Shown here: piece after piece, positions 46,632 to 55,812 of the stretch
How the letters are laid out: every line of letters begins with the position of its first letter
Position numbering within the stretch: position 1 is the stretch's first letter
From: Pseudorhodobacter aquimaris
GTDB lineage: Bacteria > Pseudomonadota > Alphaproteobacteria > Rhodobacterales > Rhodobacteraceae
Reading direction: 5' to 3'
Length of the DNA: 64,000 bases
Assembly (NCBI RefSeq): GCF_001202025.1
Contig: NZ_LGHS01000070.1
Span: 62,001-126,000 of the forward strand
The notes under the pieces: generated by a model
Told to the model about the DNA's origin: nothing
Seen by the model: the letters and a program-made list of their open reading frames with translations, nothing else
Databases searched by the model: none
Position numbers and translations under genes: made by a program

Positions 46632-47450
46632 ATGGCACTAATTTCACGGATAGATCGGCAGATCGAAGATGAAAGCCCGCTTGCGGCTGTCGTTGCGGCG
46701 CGTGAGGCCGATACGATAGATATGGTGCGCCAAGCCATAAAAGAGAAGCGTATCAAGCTTGCCTATCAACCCGTGGTGCTAGGGTCGGATCCATCACGCA
46801 ATGCTTTTTATGAAGGGTTGGTGCGGGTGATTGACCCGACGGGCCGTGTGATCCCCGCAAGTGATTTTATCGATGCGGTAGAGGGGGACGAACTGGGACG
46901 CCAGATCGACTGTCTGGCGCTGGATATCGGGCTGACCACCCTTGCCCGCTTTCCGAATGTGCGACTTTCGGTGAATATGTCGGCCCGCTCGGTCGGCTAT
47001 CCGCGCTGGATGCGGATTTTGCGCAAGGGGTTGGCGGCGGATAATACCATTGGTGAGCGGCTGATACTGGAGATTACCGAGACCTCTGCCATGATGGTGC
47101 CGGAACTGGTTGTGGCCTTCATGGATGACCTGCAAACCTTTGGTGTATCCTTTGCACTGGATGATTTCGGGGCAGGGCAGACGGCTTTCCGCTATTTTCG
47201 GGATTTCTTTTTTGATGTGGTCAAGATCGACGGGCAGTTCATCCGCAACATCCACCGCGATCCGGACAATCAGGCGCTGACCCGTGCGCTGATGTCGATT
47301 GCGAAACATTTTGAAATGATGACCATCGCGGAGTCCGTGGAAACGGTCGAGGATGCTGAATGGCTTCAGGCTGCGGGCATCGATTGCATGCAGGGCTTTC
47401 TTTTTGGTGCGCCAACGGTGCGCCCTAGCTGGAAGCACAATATCAAATAA
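46632..47450 (+). CDS. Stand-alone EAL-domain c-di-GMP phosphodiesterase
   Basis: 272 aa, essentially one EAL domain without GGDEF, PAS or membrane part. The signature reads EGL instead of EAL (FYEGLVR). Catalytic and metal residues are in place: Asn in SVNMSA, Glu in EITET, the Asp pair in LDDFGAG, Lys in VKIDG, Glu in AESVET and Gln in QGFLFG. Hydrolysis of c-di-GMP is therefore likely. GAGGT precedes the start. Neighbours give no clue to the process controlled. Confidence 0.9.
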   Translation: MALISRIDRQIEDESPLAAVVAAREADTIDMVRQAIKEKRIKLAYQPVVLGSDPSRNAFYEGLVRVIDPTGRVIPASDFIDAVEGDELGRQIDCLALDIGLTTLARFPNVRLSVNMSARSVGYPRWMRILRKGLAADNTIGERLILEITETSAMMVPELVVAFMDDLQTFGVSFALDDFGAGQTAFRYFRDFFFDVVKIDGQFIRNIHRDPDNQALTRALMSIAKHFEMMTIAESVETVEDAEWLQAAGIDCMQGFLFGAPTVRPSWKHNIK

Positions 47451-47609
47451 CGTGTCGGTGGCATATGGTCGCTTGTCACGGCAATTCCCTTCCGCGTTAT
47501 GCGAAAACCTTGCTTTTGTACGGGTTTGGCCTTAGCCATACTGCTGGGCGGCGAGGGTATTCCTCGCCCGTATTCCGGCAAACGGGCCGGCACAGGGGAA
47601 GGACAAAGC

Positions 47610-48785
47610 ATGACAAATGTTGTAATCGTTTCAGCAGCACGGACTGCCGTCGGCAGCTTTAACGGCGCATTCGCGAACACGCCCGCGCATGAGTTGGGGG
47701 CCGCCGTTATCACCGAGGTGGTTGCCCGCGCAGGGATTGACAAGGCTGATGTGGATGAAACCATCCTGGGGCAGGTTTTGACCGCTGGTCAGGGCCAGAA
47801 CCCGGCGCGTCAGGCGCATATTCTTGCTGGTTTGCCGCAAGAAAGCTCTGCCTGGTCGTTGAATCAGGTGTGCGGTTCGGGCCTGCGGGCTGTGGCGCTT
47901 GCAGCCCAGCATATCCAGTTGGGTGATGCGTCCATTGTTGTTGCGGGTGGTCAGGAAAATATGTCGATGGCGCCCCATGTCGCAAATCTGCGTCAAGGGC
48001 AAAAGATGGGCGATATGAAGTTCATCGACAGCATGATTAAAGACGGTCTGTGGGATGCGTTCAACAATTACCATATGGGCCAAACCGCCGAGAATGTTGC
48101 GGAGAAATGGCAGATCGACCGCGCTGCGCAAGACGCCTTTGCTGTGGCCAGCCAGAACAAGGCAGAAGCCGCGCAAAAAGACGGGCGTTTCAAGGACGAG
48201 ATTGTTCCATTTACCATCAAGGGTCGCAAGGGCGATACCGTGGTTGATGCGGATGAATATATCCGTCACGGCGCGACGATTGAGGCGATGCAAAAGCTGC
48301 GCCCCGCCTTTACCAAAGATGGCAGCGTGACGGCGGCAAATGCTTCGGGCCTTAATGATGGGGCTGCGGCTGTTTTGCTGATGACAGAGGAAGAGGCCAA
48401 GAAACGTGGCCTGACGCCGCTCGCGCGGATCGCATCCTATGCCACCGCGGGTCTTGACCCGGCGATCATGGGTGCCGGCCCGATTCATGCCAGTCGCAAG
48501 GCATTGGACAAAGCGGGTTGGTCTGCATCCGAGCTTGATCTGGTCGAGGCAAATGAGGCCTTTGCCGCGCAGGCCTGTGCTGTGAACAAGGAAATGGGCT
48601 GGAATCTTGACATTGTGAACGTGAATGGCGGGGCGATTGCGATTGGGCACCCGATCGGTGCTTCGGGCGCGCGAATCCTTAATACCTTGTTGTTTGAGAT
48701 GAAGCGGCGCGATGCGAAAAAAGGCCTTGCGACCTTGTGCATCGGTGGTGGCATGGGTGTGGCGATGTGCCTTGAACGGCCATAA
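47610..48785 (+). CDS. phaA: Acetyl-CoA acetyltransferase (beta-ketothiolase)
   Basis: 391 aa. It condenses two acetyl-CoA to acetoacetyl-CoA. The active Cys is in [11 protein letters not shown] (near residue 88), NEAFAAQA and [14 protein letters not shown] carry the His residues, and CIGGGMGVA the second Cys. GGGGAAGGA lies 7 nt before the ATG at 47610. Followed by phaB; the synthase phaC is not in the window. Confidence 0.95.
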   Translation: MTNVVIVSAARTAVGSFNGAFANTPAHELGAAVITEVVARAGIDKADVDETILGQVLTAGQGQNPARQAHILAGLPQESSAWSLNQVCGSGLRAVALAAQHIQLGDASIVVAGGQENMSMAPHVANLRQGQKMGDMKFIDSMIKDGLWDAFNNYHMGQTAENVAEKWQIDRAAQDAFAVASQNKAEAAQKDGRFKDEIVPFTIKGRKGDTVVDADEYIRHGATIEAMQKLRPAFTKDGSVTAANASGLNDGAAAVLLMTEEEAKKRGLTPLARIASYATAGLDPAIMGAGPIHASRKALDKAGWSASELDLVEANEAFAAQACAVNKEMGWNLDIVNVNGGAIAIGHPIGASGARILNTLLFEMKRRDAKKGLATLCIGGGMGVAMCLERP

Positions 48786-48815
48786 CAACAGCTAAATCTC
48801 AGGAATGATATAAAT

Positions 48816-48840
48816 GTGGGCGCAACAATGTTGCGCCCAC
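48816..48840 (+). terminator. Hairpin between phaA and phaB without a T run
   Basis: GTGGGCGCAAC-AAT-GTTGCGCCCAC is an 11 bp perfect stem-loop. No poly-T tail follows, so it is more likely a partial terminator, an mRNA-stabilising or a processing element than a full stop. phaB starts 50 nt downstream. Confidence 0.5.
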
Positions 48841-48889
48841 TGCGCTTTGTGGATAACACTTGTTAAATCAACAACGTTTAGGAGGTAAT

Positions 48890-49615
48890 ATGTCAAAGAT
48901 TGCTGTCGTCACCGGTGGGACCCGTGGGATCGGGGCTGCAATATCGGTCGCACTGAAGGCTGCAGGCTATACTGTTGCCGCCAACTATGCCGGCAATGAC
49001 GAAGCGGCGGCGCAGTTCACCGCAGAAACCGGCATCAAAGCCTTTAAATGGTCGGTGGCCGATTACGATGCTTGCGCCGCTGGTTTGGCTAAGGTTGAGG
49101 CAGAACTTGGCCCGATTGCGGTTCTCGTCAATAACGCAGGTATCACCCGTGATGCGATGTTCCACAAAATGACGCCGCAGCAGTGGAAAGAGGTGATCGA
49201 CACCAACCTTTCAGGTGTTTTCAACATGACTCACCCGATCTGGGGCGGGATGCGTGACCGGAAATTCGGCCGTGTTATCAATATCTCGTCGATCAACGGC
49301 CAGAAAGGCCAAGCTGGTCAGGCGAATTACTCGGCAGCAAAAGCGGGCGATTTGGGAATGACCAAAGCACTGGCCCAAGAGGGTGCGCGGGCGGGTATCA
49401 CCGTGAACGCGATTTGTCCCGGTTATATCGGTACCGAAATGGTGCGTGCCATCGATGAAAAAGTCTTGAAAGAGCGGATCATTCCGCAAATTCCCGTCGG
49501 GCGTCTGGGAGAACCGGAAGAGATTGCACGCTGTGTCGTCTTCCTGGCTTCGGATGATGCGGGCTTTATCACAGGCTCTACAATTACTGCGAATGGCGGG
49601 CAGTATTTCGTCTAG
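48890..49615 (+). CDS. phaB: Acetoacetyl-CoA reductase
   Basis: 241 aa. It reduces acetoacetyl-CoA to (R)-3-hydroxybutyryl-CoA, the monomer of polyhydroxybutyrate, with NADPH. Short-chain dehydrogenase features: TGGTRGIGAAI, NNAGIT, catalytic Ser in NISSINGQKGQ and YSAAK with Tyr and Lys. A perfect AGGAGG lies 5 nt upstream of the ATG. Together with phaA it forms the PHB precursor pair; a strong terminator follows. Confidence 0.95.
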   Translation: MSKIAVVTGGTRGIGAAISVALKAAGYTVAANYAGNDEAAAQFTAETGIKAFKWSVADYDACAAGLAKVEAELGPIAVLVNNAGITRDAMFHKMTPQQWKEVIDTNLSGVFNMTHPIWGGMRDRKFGRVINISSINGQKGQAGQANYSAAKAGDLGMTKALAQEGARAGITVNAICPGYIGTEMVRAIDEKVLKERIIPQIPVGRLGEPEEIARCVVFLASDDAGFITGSTITANGGQYFV

Positions 49616-49677
49616 CGTAGCGATCGATCTGACTCGAGACGGTGCAGGCTTTTTGTCGAGCCATTCCGAATTATAGG

Positions 49678-49714
49678 ACACGGACGGTGAGTTTCTTACC
49701 GTCCGTGTTTTTTT
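49678..49714 (+). terminator. Rho-independent terminator after phaB
   Basis: An 11 bp perfect stem (ACACGGACGGT / ACCGTCCGTGT) has a 9 nt loop and is followed by seven T's. It lies 62 nt after the phaB stop. Confidence 0.9.
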
Positions 49715-50234
49715 GGTGCCTGCATGTCTTATGGGTGAGTTTAGGTTTACCGAGAAAAGGCCCGTATTTGCGACCAACGCGAAGAAATGTTAATCCCACA
49801 CCGACAATAAAAGGCTGTGGAAGTGGAATGTTCTTGGCAGGATGAACGATGAGTTTCAGGTGACGATGAACAGATGCAGCGCACCCCAATTCTTGCAACC
49901 CTTGGCCAAGCCAGTGCCTAACGCGGGGTGAGCATGGCATGTGCCCCTCAGTGTTTTCTGCAACCGCTGAGAGGCAGTGCGTCACCCTACAACTAGCAGG
50001 CAAAGCATTGTGGCGTGCGCTTTTGGGTTTTTGCTTTGCGAGACCATGCCGGGTAATAGTTGCCTCCATGGTCAGCCAGATGAAAAAGACGGAGTGAGGC
50101 ACAAACGCCATTGGTTCAAGTTCGGGGCCGAACAAGAAATCGCAGTCTGAAGTCTGTTTATGCGGATCGGAGTAAGCAAGCTGTGGTGCTGAAGGAGACC
50201 CTTGGAAAAACATGACGCGGCCCCGTTCATTGCG
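49715..50234. other. Unassigned, decayed-looking DNA
   Basis: A 190-codon open frame on the minus strand (50243-49671) has no ribosome binding site, no recognisable motif and runs through the phaB terminator, so I do not call it a gene. The plus strand has frequent stops. Given the transposase remnants that follow, this is probably the eroded flank of a mobile element. Confidence 0.4.
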
Positions 50235-50743
50235 GTGGGCCAACGCCGTGAGATGGCCCGGAACGCTGTGCCACGGCGCTTAGGCAGCATAACGCCGGTC
50301 TGCGGGATCAGCGAAACTTATGATCGTTAGGGCTGCAAGTTACGGCCAGAGAACAAAGAAATTACCGATCTGCTGACTGATCTGGCCGACGCCCCAAAAC
50401 TTGGGCGTTCGTCCTGCGCTTCCTGCATTCGCTGTATGTGAAGCGCGCCCTTGGATACAATTCGTTGGCAGTGCTCTTACACATTCATGAGAAGGTAAAA
50501 AAAGGGTTTGCCGGATCTGCTACGAGCAGGTGTTGAAACTGCGCCTCACGGGATCATGCGACGCGTAACCCTTGCCGGACAATAGACAGAGGACCCGATT
50601 GCATCAGCAAAAAGCTAATGAAATGGGCCCAAAAGCATGGGGCTGCCATCCAGCGCATCCCACCCGATCAGACACAAATAGTGCGACCAATACAACCTCA
50701 AAAACATCAAGCAGGTGCAAGATTATACATGCGATTAAATTAA
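50235..50743 (+). pseudogene. Remnant of an IS3-family transposase (orfB)
   Basis: The first block (50235-50533) reads QRREMARNAV, then GISETY, an in-frame TAG at 50328, ENKEITDLLTDLADAP and, after a frameshift near 50394, KTWAF..L.FL.....VK. This matches the N-terminal part of IS3-family OrfB proteins. A second block (about 50560-50743) reads ID-RGPDCISKKLMKWAQKHG-AIQRI, the region around the second catalytic Asp (DNGPEFIS in intact enzymes). The middle and the C-terminus are missing. Non-functional. Confidence 0.7.
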
Positions 50744-51061
50744 ATAGGTTCGCGTGAATTCCGCGACCCCACACCATTAGAAGTTGGGGGCGCCGCTCAA
50801 AATAACTGGTTAAGCCATTTTTACAAATCGGTTCTTCTCTTCCTCAAGTGCGTCCGTTTTATTATCGGATGCACGATTTATTATCGGATGCACGATCGAA
50901 AGGTCAGATATAGCATCCGAAGTACCGCCGTTCGGCGGCCCCATGGATGTCGATTGTCATTGCGAACTGGGCCGACAACCGCAGGAAATGTCGTTGAGAA
51001 TTGCGCCATGTGCCACCTTTCCTGGTTTGAATCTGTTGGCGGCACGTGGAGTGTCAGATTT
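50744..51061. other. Non-coding gap between IS remnants, with tandem repeat
   Basis: No gene supported. It is A+T-rich compared with its surroundings and contains the 19 bp tandem repeat listed separately. It is probably the left end of the IS21-like element plus flanking DNA. Confidence 0.45.
50858..50895 (+). repeat. Exact tandem direct repeat, 2 x 19 bp
   Basis: TTTATTATCGGATGCACGA occurs twice back to back (50858-50876 and 50877-50895). IS21-family elements carry repeated transposase-binding sites of about this size at their ends, and the istA remnant starts about 165 nt downstream, so this is likely the left end of the decayed element (inference). Confidence 0.7.
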
Positions 51062-51687
51062 GGGTTTTTGGAAGTTATCCGCAAATTAATGCTACGCGAC
51101 AAGATGCCCATTCGCGAGATCGCTCGGCGGATGGGCGTGTCTTGCAATACGATCAAGTATTATTTGTGGGAGGGGATTACTGAGCCTGCGTTTCAAGCGC
51201 CGGATCGTCGCAGCAGGCAGGACCTTTATGCCAAGCGTAACGCAGAATGGCTGATGACTGATCAGCGCAAATCAGGCAAGGGCGTCGAGCGGCCAAGCTT
51301 GAATATCTCAGTTCCTGCGGCCGTTGCGCGTTAATGGAAAGGTTAGAGGCGGCGTGCGCATCAAGCTCGCTGCAGGCGACGATACTACGGCAGCCCCGCG
51401 GGGGCCGCGAAATGGTCGATATCTTTTCACGGGCCTTGCAGCACGTCATGCCAGAGGCATTGCTTTCAACATGACGAGAAGGCGGTGCCTTGCGCAGCGG
51501 AACTGACGTCAGCGGATCGCCCAAAATCCACGTGCTGAATCTGTTCCACAAGATGCTGGATGGTAAACGGCCCGATCCGCTAAAGATTGGCTTTCCAACC
51601 GCCCTGTGGCCGGTCAAGCAGCCCAAAGTCAATGTCGCATGCGATGATGGGTTGCGCGCTCGGAAAGGAGTGCGCAATGCGCCATGA
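51062..51687 (+). pseudogene. istA: IS21-family istA remnant with catalytic core deleted
   Basis: The N-terminal part (51062 to about 51280) reads LEVIRKLMLRDKMPIREIA and NTIKYYL...EPAFQ.PDR, the DNA-binding start of IstA. The C-terminal part (about 51334-51687, another frame) reads REMVDIFSRALQH, a stop TGA near 51474, then HVLNLFHKMLDGK and the PKVNV..DGLR end. An intact IstA has about 500 codons; here the DDE core between the two parts is gone. Its end overlaps istB by 11 nt, the usual IS21 arrangement. Confidence 0.8.
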
Positions 51688-52027
51688 TTCAGTCGGCGCG
51701 ACCATCGCCATCATGTCGCGTAGCCTGAAAATGCGTTATGCTGCGAGCGTGCCCGATCCTGTCGCAAATGCCACTGCCGCCCGCTTTCCGACCTATAAGG
51801 ACCTCACCGGCTTCGATCTGGCCTTCAGCGAAATCCGTGAAGCCCTAGTCCTTCAACCCCATCACGGTGAGTTCGTGCATGCGGCCGAGGATATGATGCT
51901 GATCGGCGGTCCGGGCACTGCAAAAAGCCATGTTGCCACCGACCTCGGCATCCAGCTCACCGAGCATCGCTACCAACATGAGCGTCAGAGAACGGGCCAG
52001 CGTTGCGGCCAAGGGATGCGAAGATGA
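51677..52027 (+). pseudogene. istB: Truncated IS21-family istB (ATPase helper)
   Basis: 116 codons against about 250 in intact IstB. MRHD opens the frame, SLKM follows, and ARFPTYKDLTGFDLAFSEI, EALV and the Walker A IGGPGTAKSHVATDLG are recognisable; the usual GTGKT is changed to GTAKS. About 30 residues are missing before ARFPTYKD. Similarity ends near 51975, before Walker B, so it is not functional. Confidence 0.8.
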
Positions 52028-52448
52028 TCACGAGCTCTGCTCGTTCTTTTCAGCCATCCTCGGGACCGCAAAGAAAAAGCGACAGGACGCAATAGCAGGT
52101 CAGACATCTGTTTGAGCAAGCGTAAGGTATGGCAGTCTCGGCATTCGGTTCGGTCCCTCGGCCCACTTCCTCATGAGTTTGCTCACCTATAATCTTGGCC
52201 AAACTGGCTTGACGCAAAACTCCGATGACAAAATTATTCCGTTCATGGTGCGTTCGAGATGCCTGTGAATTGAGTATTGATATTTCGTCTCATTTAGGGT
52301 TTAGAACGAAAAACCTGCTAGCTTTTCGGCCGACAGTTTTCAAAGTTATATGCCCTGCCGGACGAAATGGCTCCGCATTTACCGGATTCTTTGTAACGCT
52401 TAATACCGGCCTAATCTAAGGCCCGCAAACACCACGAACAGGATGCCA
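52028..52448. other. Non-coding flank upstream of the EamA exporter gene
   Basis: No coding sequence supported. No right-end copy of the 19 bp repeat was found by eye. It must contain the promoter of the downstream exporter gene. Confidence 0.45.
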
Positions 52449-53315
52449 ATGATGACACGCAAGAAAGCCACTGGCATCGGATTTACGGCGGTTCTGATGT
52501 GGGCGCTTTTGGCGCTTTTCACCATTGGTTCGGCGCCGACGCCGCCGTTTCTACTCTGTGCGATGTGTTTTGGTATCGGTGGGGCGATTGGTTTGGTCTG
52601 GACTGCGCGTGGTGCAGGTCTGGGGGTGTTGGCAAAGATTGACTGGAAGGTTTATGTCTTAGGAACGCTTGGGCTTTTCGGATATCATTTCTTTTATTTC
52701 ACGGCGTTTCGTTGGGGCCCCAATGCCTCTACCGGTTTGATAGCCTATCTTTGGCCGTTGTTTATCGTGCTGTTCTCGGGACTTTTGCCGGGTGAGACCC
52801 TGCGCAAGGGGCATGTTATGGGCGCGCTTATCGCTTTGGTCGGAGCGGGGGTGATTGTGGTGTCGGCTGGCGGCGGTGCGGCAAGTGCATCGCTTCCGGC
52901 CTTGGCGCTTGCGTTCTTATGCGCGCTGACCTGGTCCAGCTATTCAGTTGTATCGCGCTATTTCGGGGCGATTCCGACCGAGAGTGTGACCGTATTTTGC
53001 ATTGCGACCGCAGTCCTGTCGTTGCTTGCCCATCTGGGGTTAGAGCAACGCGTCTGGCCCGAAGGGGCATTGGGCTGGGCATCGGTTCTGGCGCTGGGTC
53101 TGGGACCGGTGGGGGCCGCGTTTTTTACTTGGGATATGGGGATGAAGCAGGGCGATATACAGCTTTTGGGCGTTGCATCCTATGCAGCACCGTTGCTGTC
53201 GACTCTGGTGCTCGTTCTTGCAGGGATGGCCGAGGCGACTTGGTCACTGGCACTGGCGACGGTGCTTATCACATCCGGGGCGGCACTGGCAGCTCGCGCC
53301 AGCGCCGCAGGTTAA
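52449..53315 (+). CDS. DMT superfamily exporter (EamA family, YddG-like)
   Basis: 288 aa with ten predicted helices in two EamA repeats. The opening TRKKATGIGF, IAYLWPLFIVLFSGLL in helix 4 and SYAAPLLSTLVLVLAG near the end resemble the aromatic amino acid exporter YddG, which suggests but does not prove amino acid efflux. Start codons at 52443, 52449 and 52452 are all possible; AGGA spacing favours the later ones. It stands just outside the IS graveyard. Confidence 0.85.
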   Translation: MMTRKKATGIGFTAVLMWALLALFTIGSAPTPPFLLCAMCFGIGGAIGLVWTARGAGLGVLAKIDWKVYVLGTLGLFGYHFFYFTAFRWGPNASTGLIAYLWPLFIVLFSGLLPGETLRKGHVMGALIALVGAGVIVVSAGGGAASASLPALALAFLCALTWSSYSVVSRYFGAIPTESVTVFCIATAVLSLLAHLGLEQRVWPEGALGWASVLALGLGPVGAAFFTWDMGMKQGDIQLLGVASYAAPLLSTLVLVLAGMAEATWSLALATVLITSGAALAARASAAG

Positions 53316-53341
53316 GCGGCTATGTAAAACCGCTGCTGGTC

Positions 53342-53506
53342 TTATTGTGCCAGACGGGCGATCTCTTCTTTCAGCCTGAGTTTCTGCTTTTTCAATTCGG
53401 CAATCTTCAAGGTATCGGTGCCGGGGCTACGCTGTTCCTTTTCAACCATAGACGAGAGGTGCTCATGCTTGCGGTTCAGTTCCTGCAAATGCGAGGCGAT
53501 AGTCAT
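53342..53506 (-). CDS. YdcH family (DUF465) small coiled-coil protein
   Basis: 54 aa. The start at 53506 has a perfect AGGAGG 6 nt upstream. The sequence is nearly all helix, with SHLQELNRKHEHL at the N-terminus and ELKKQKLRLKEEIARL at the C-terminus, the DUF465 signature. Function unknown. Convergent with the exporter gene. Confidence 0.88.
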   Translation of the reverse strand: MTIASHLQELNRKHEHLSSMVEKEQRSPGTDTLKIAELKKQKLRLKEEIARLAQ

Positions 53507-53702
53507 CTGTATCCTCCTAAATTCAGTTGCCGTCATAACAGTGCAACATAACTTGCCTGCATTGTCACGAGAAACCGGAGCGCGGTGGCGGGGGATTGCT
53601 GACAATTAGGTGAAACTTATTAATTTCGTCTGGAATACGGGTGGAACTGCTTGCGACATAGCGCCGCGTGCAGGATCTGGGGGCACAGATCGGGCGGGCT
53701 TT

Positions 53703-53918
53703 TTACTGGCCTGTCGGTATATTGTTGTCGGCAAGCACGGCGCGCGCGACGAACAGATCCTTGTCGCTGACCATCAAGCGGCGCGGCAAAATTCCGATCG
53801 ATCCGTCAAGTACGCTCATATGGACGTCCAGCTCAAAGGTCTCTATACCTTCGCCCTGCAGAATGGCGGTGGCCCATGGAATGATCGTTGGATCTGTGGT
53901 GCGTAAAAGCTCTTTCAT
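53703..53918 (-). CDS. DUF2007 family small protein
   Basis: 71 aa. MKELLRTTDPTIIPWA and GSIGILPRRLMV match the DUF2007 'putative signal-transducing protein' family. The start at 53918 follows family length but lacks a well-spaced ribosome binding site; a GTG at 53966 would add 16 residues. Divergent from the polyprenyl synthase gene. Confidence 0.8.
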   Translation of the reverse strand: MKELLRTTDPTIIPWATAILQGEGIETFELDVHMSVLDGSIGILPRRLMVSDKDLFVARAVLADNNIPTGQ

Positions 53919-54002
53919 ACCTTGGACATAGTCGTTAGGCCGTGAACTGTCGAGGGAATTGGCCACGCTGTTGGCGATACCGGAATAAAGGCGGAGTTGA
54001 AG

Positions 54003-54995
54003 ATGGATCGGGATGTGTTGAAGCCGCAGGATCGCTTGGCCGAATGGCTGGCTGCGGATATGTCAGCGGTGAATACGCTTATCCGTACGCGCATGGCATC
54101 CGACCATGCGCCACGCATCCCCGAGGTGACCGCCCATCTGGTTGATGCGGGCGGCAAGCGTCTGCGCCCGATGCTGACTTTGGCGGCGGCGCGTCTTTGT
54201 GGGTATGAGGGCCCGTATCATGTGCATCTGGCGGCGACGGTGGAATTTATCCATACCGCAACTTTGTTACATGATGATGTGGTGGACGAAAGCGCGCAGC
54301 GGCGCGGGCGGCCGACGGCGAATCTGTTGTGGGACAACAAATCCTCGGTTTTGGTCGGCGATTACCTGTTGTCGCGCAGCTTTCAGCTGATGGTGGAAAC
54401 CGGCTCTTTGCGGGTGTTGGATATTCTGGCCAATGCCTCTGCGACGATTGCCGAGGGGGAGGTCTTGCAACTGACCGCGGCGCAGGATCTTGCCACGACC
54501 GAGGCGACATATCTGCAAGTGATCCGCGGCAAGACGGCAGCGCTTTTCTCGGCGGCGACCGAGGTGGGCGGCGTTATCGCCGGGGCTTCCGAAGATCAGG
54601 TTGCCGCGCTTTTTGCCTATGGGGATGCTTTGGGCATTGCCTTTCAGATCGTGGATGACCTGCTGGATTATGGCGGCACCGAAGCGACCGGCAAGAATTT
54701 GGGCGATGATTTCCGTGAACGCAAGCTGACGCTGCCTGTAATCAAGGCTGTTGCGCTGGCTGATGCCGAGGAGCGCGCCTTTTGGCAGCGCACCATCGCC
54801 AAGGGTAAGCAGCAAGAGGGCGATCTGGAACAGGCAATGGCGATCATGGCCCGTCACGGCGCGATGGAGGCGGCCCGGCAGGACGCACTCGATTGGGTGG
54901 CAAAGGCCAAAACGGCGTTGGAGGTTCTGCCCGAACATCCCCTGCGCGATATGCTGACCGGCCTTGCGGATTACGTGGTGTCGCGGATCAATTGA
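54003..54995 (+). CDS. ispB: Polyprenyl (probably octaprenyl/decaprenyl) diphosphate synthase
   Basis: 330 aa. It builds the side chain of ubiquinone from IPP. The two aspartate-rich motifs are HDDVVDESAQRRG (Asp91) and QIVDDLLDYGG, with GGKRLRP near residue 50. Length and motif spacing fit trans-type long-chain synthases; chain length cannot be read directly. GGAG lies 6 nt before the ATG at 54003. Convergent overlap of 8 nt with ispE. Confidence 0.9.
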   Translation: MDRDVLKPQDRLAEWLAADMSAVNTLIRTRMASDHAPRIPEVTAHLVDAGGKRLRPMLTLAAARLCGYEGPYHVHLAATVEFIHTATLLHDDVVDESAQRRGRPTANLLWDNKSSVLVGDYLLSRSFQLMVETGSLRVLDILANASATIAEGEVLQLTAAQDLATTEATYLQVIRGKTAALFSAATEVGGVIAGASEDQVAALFAYGDALGIAFQIVDDLLDYGGTEATGKNLGDDFRERKLTLPVIKAVALADAEERAFWQRTIAKGKQQEGDLEQAMAIMARHGAMEAARQDALDWVAKAKTALEVLPEHPLRDMLTGLADYVVSRIN

Positions 54996-55812
54996 CCTTG
55001 CCTGCCGCCGCCCACCAGCCGGGCTTTTCTTCGGCAATCTGTGCTTGGGCGGCCTTGGCGCTCTGGCCATCGGGTTGAAACAGCGCAAAGCAGGTCGCGC
55101 CCGACCCTGACATTCCTGCAAACAGGCAGTTGCTTGTCCGTAGGCGTTGCAGAACCGCGTTGATTTCAGGGGCAAGCTGCATGGCGGGGGCTGCAAGGTC
55201 ATTGCGTTGTTGGGCCAGCCAATTCGCGAAATCCGCAGCATTGGACCAGTGTGGCAGGGCCTCGGGCATCGGCGGGTTTTCCTTTTGCGTCAGCAGCCTG
55301 AAGATCGCGGGCGTGGATACGCCTATCCCCGGATTGACCAAAAGGATATCCAGTGCAGGCAGCGCAGGCAGGGCAGAAATCCGGTCCCCGATACCCTGCA
55401 AGCGCAAGGGTCTTGCGTGCAAGCAGGCCGGAACATCCGCCCCCAAGGCCGTTACATCCTGTGGCAATGGCAGATCCCACAGCCGCGACAAGGCCCGCAA
55501 AGCCGCCGCCGCATCGGCAGACCCCCCACCGATGCCAGAGGCCACGGGCAGGTTCTTCGTCAGGGTGATCGCGGCCTTGCGTCCTGGGTCCAAAAATCGC
55601 GCAGCTTGCAGCACAAGGTTATCATCCCCCCCCAGCCCCGCCGCAAAAGGGCCATCAACCGTCAGGCGCAACTCCTCCGCCGGGCAGGCGGTGATCTGGT
55701 CGTTGATATCGGCAAAAACCACCAGACTGTCGAGCAGATGGTAACCATCCGCCCGCTGCCCCGTCACATGCAGGGTCAGGTTGATCTTGGCCGGTGCCGC
55801 CTCAGTTATCAT
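54988..55812 (-). CDS. ispE: 4-diphosphocytidyl-2-C-methyl-D-erythritol kinase
   Basis: 274 aa. A GHMP kinase of the MEP isoprenoid pathway. The N-terminal PAKINLTLHV, the ATP-binding VASGIGGGSADAAA and the C-terminal MSGSGATCFALF are typical. It starts 11 nt inside the end of the TPR gene, so the two are cotranscribed. With the convergent polyprenyl synthase it forms a small isoprenoid cluster. Confidence 0.93.
   Translation of the reverse strand: MITEAAPAKINLTLHVTGQRADGYHLLDSLVVFADINDQITACPAEELRLTVDGPFAAGLGGDDNLVLQAARFLDPGRKAAITLTKNLPVASGIGGGSADAAAALRALSRLWDLPLPQDVTALGADVPACLHARPLRLQGIGDRISALPALPALDILLVNPGIGVSTPAIFRLLTQKENPPMPEALPHWSNAADFANWLAQQRNDLAAPAMQLAPEINAVLQRLRTSNCLFAGMSGSGATCFALFQPDGQSAKAAQAQIAEEKPGWWAAAGKVN

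Noticed and set aside
49671-50243. 190-codon open frame on the minus strand after phaB
   Set aside because: It runs back through the phaB terminator, has no recognisable domain and no ribosome binding site, and lies in decayed DNA.
50858-50895. Possible start of a CRISPR array
   Set aside because: There are only two repeats, directly adjacent without spacers and no cas genes nearby; an IS21 end fits better.
51872-51885. Second copy of the 19 bp repeat inside istB
   Set aside because: The TCGTGCAT match is short, lies within the coding frame and does not extend to the full repeat.
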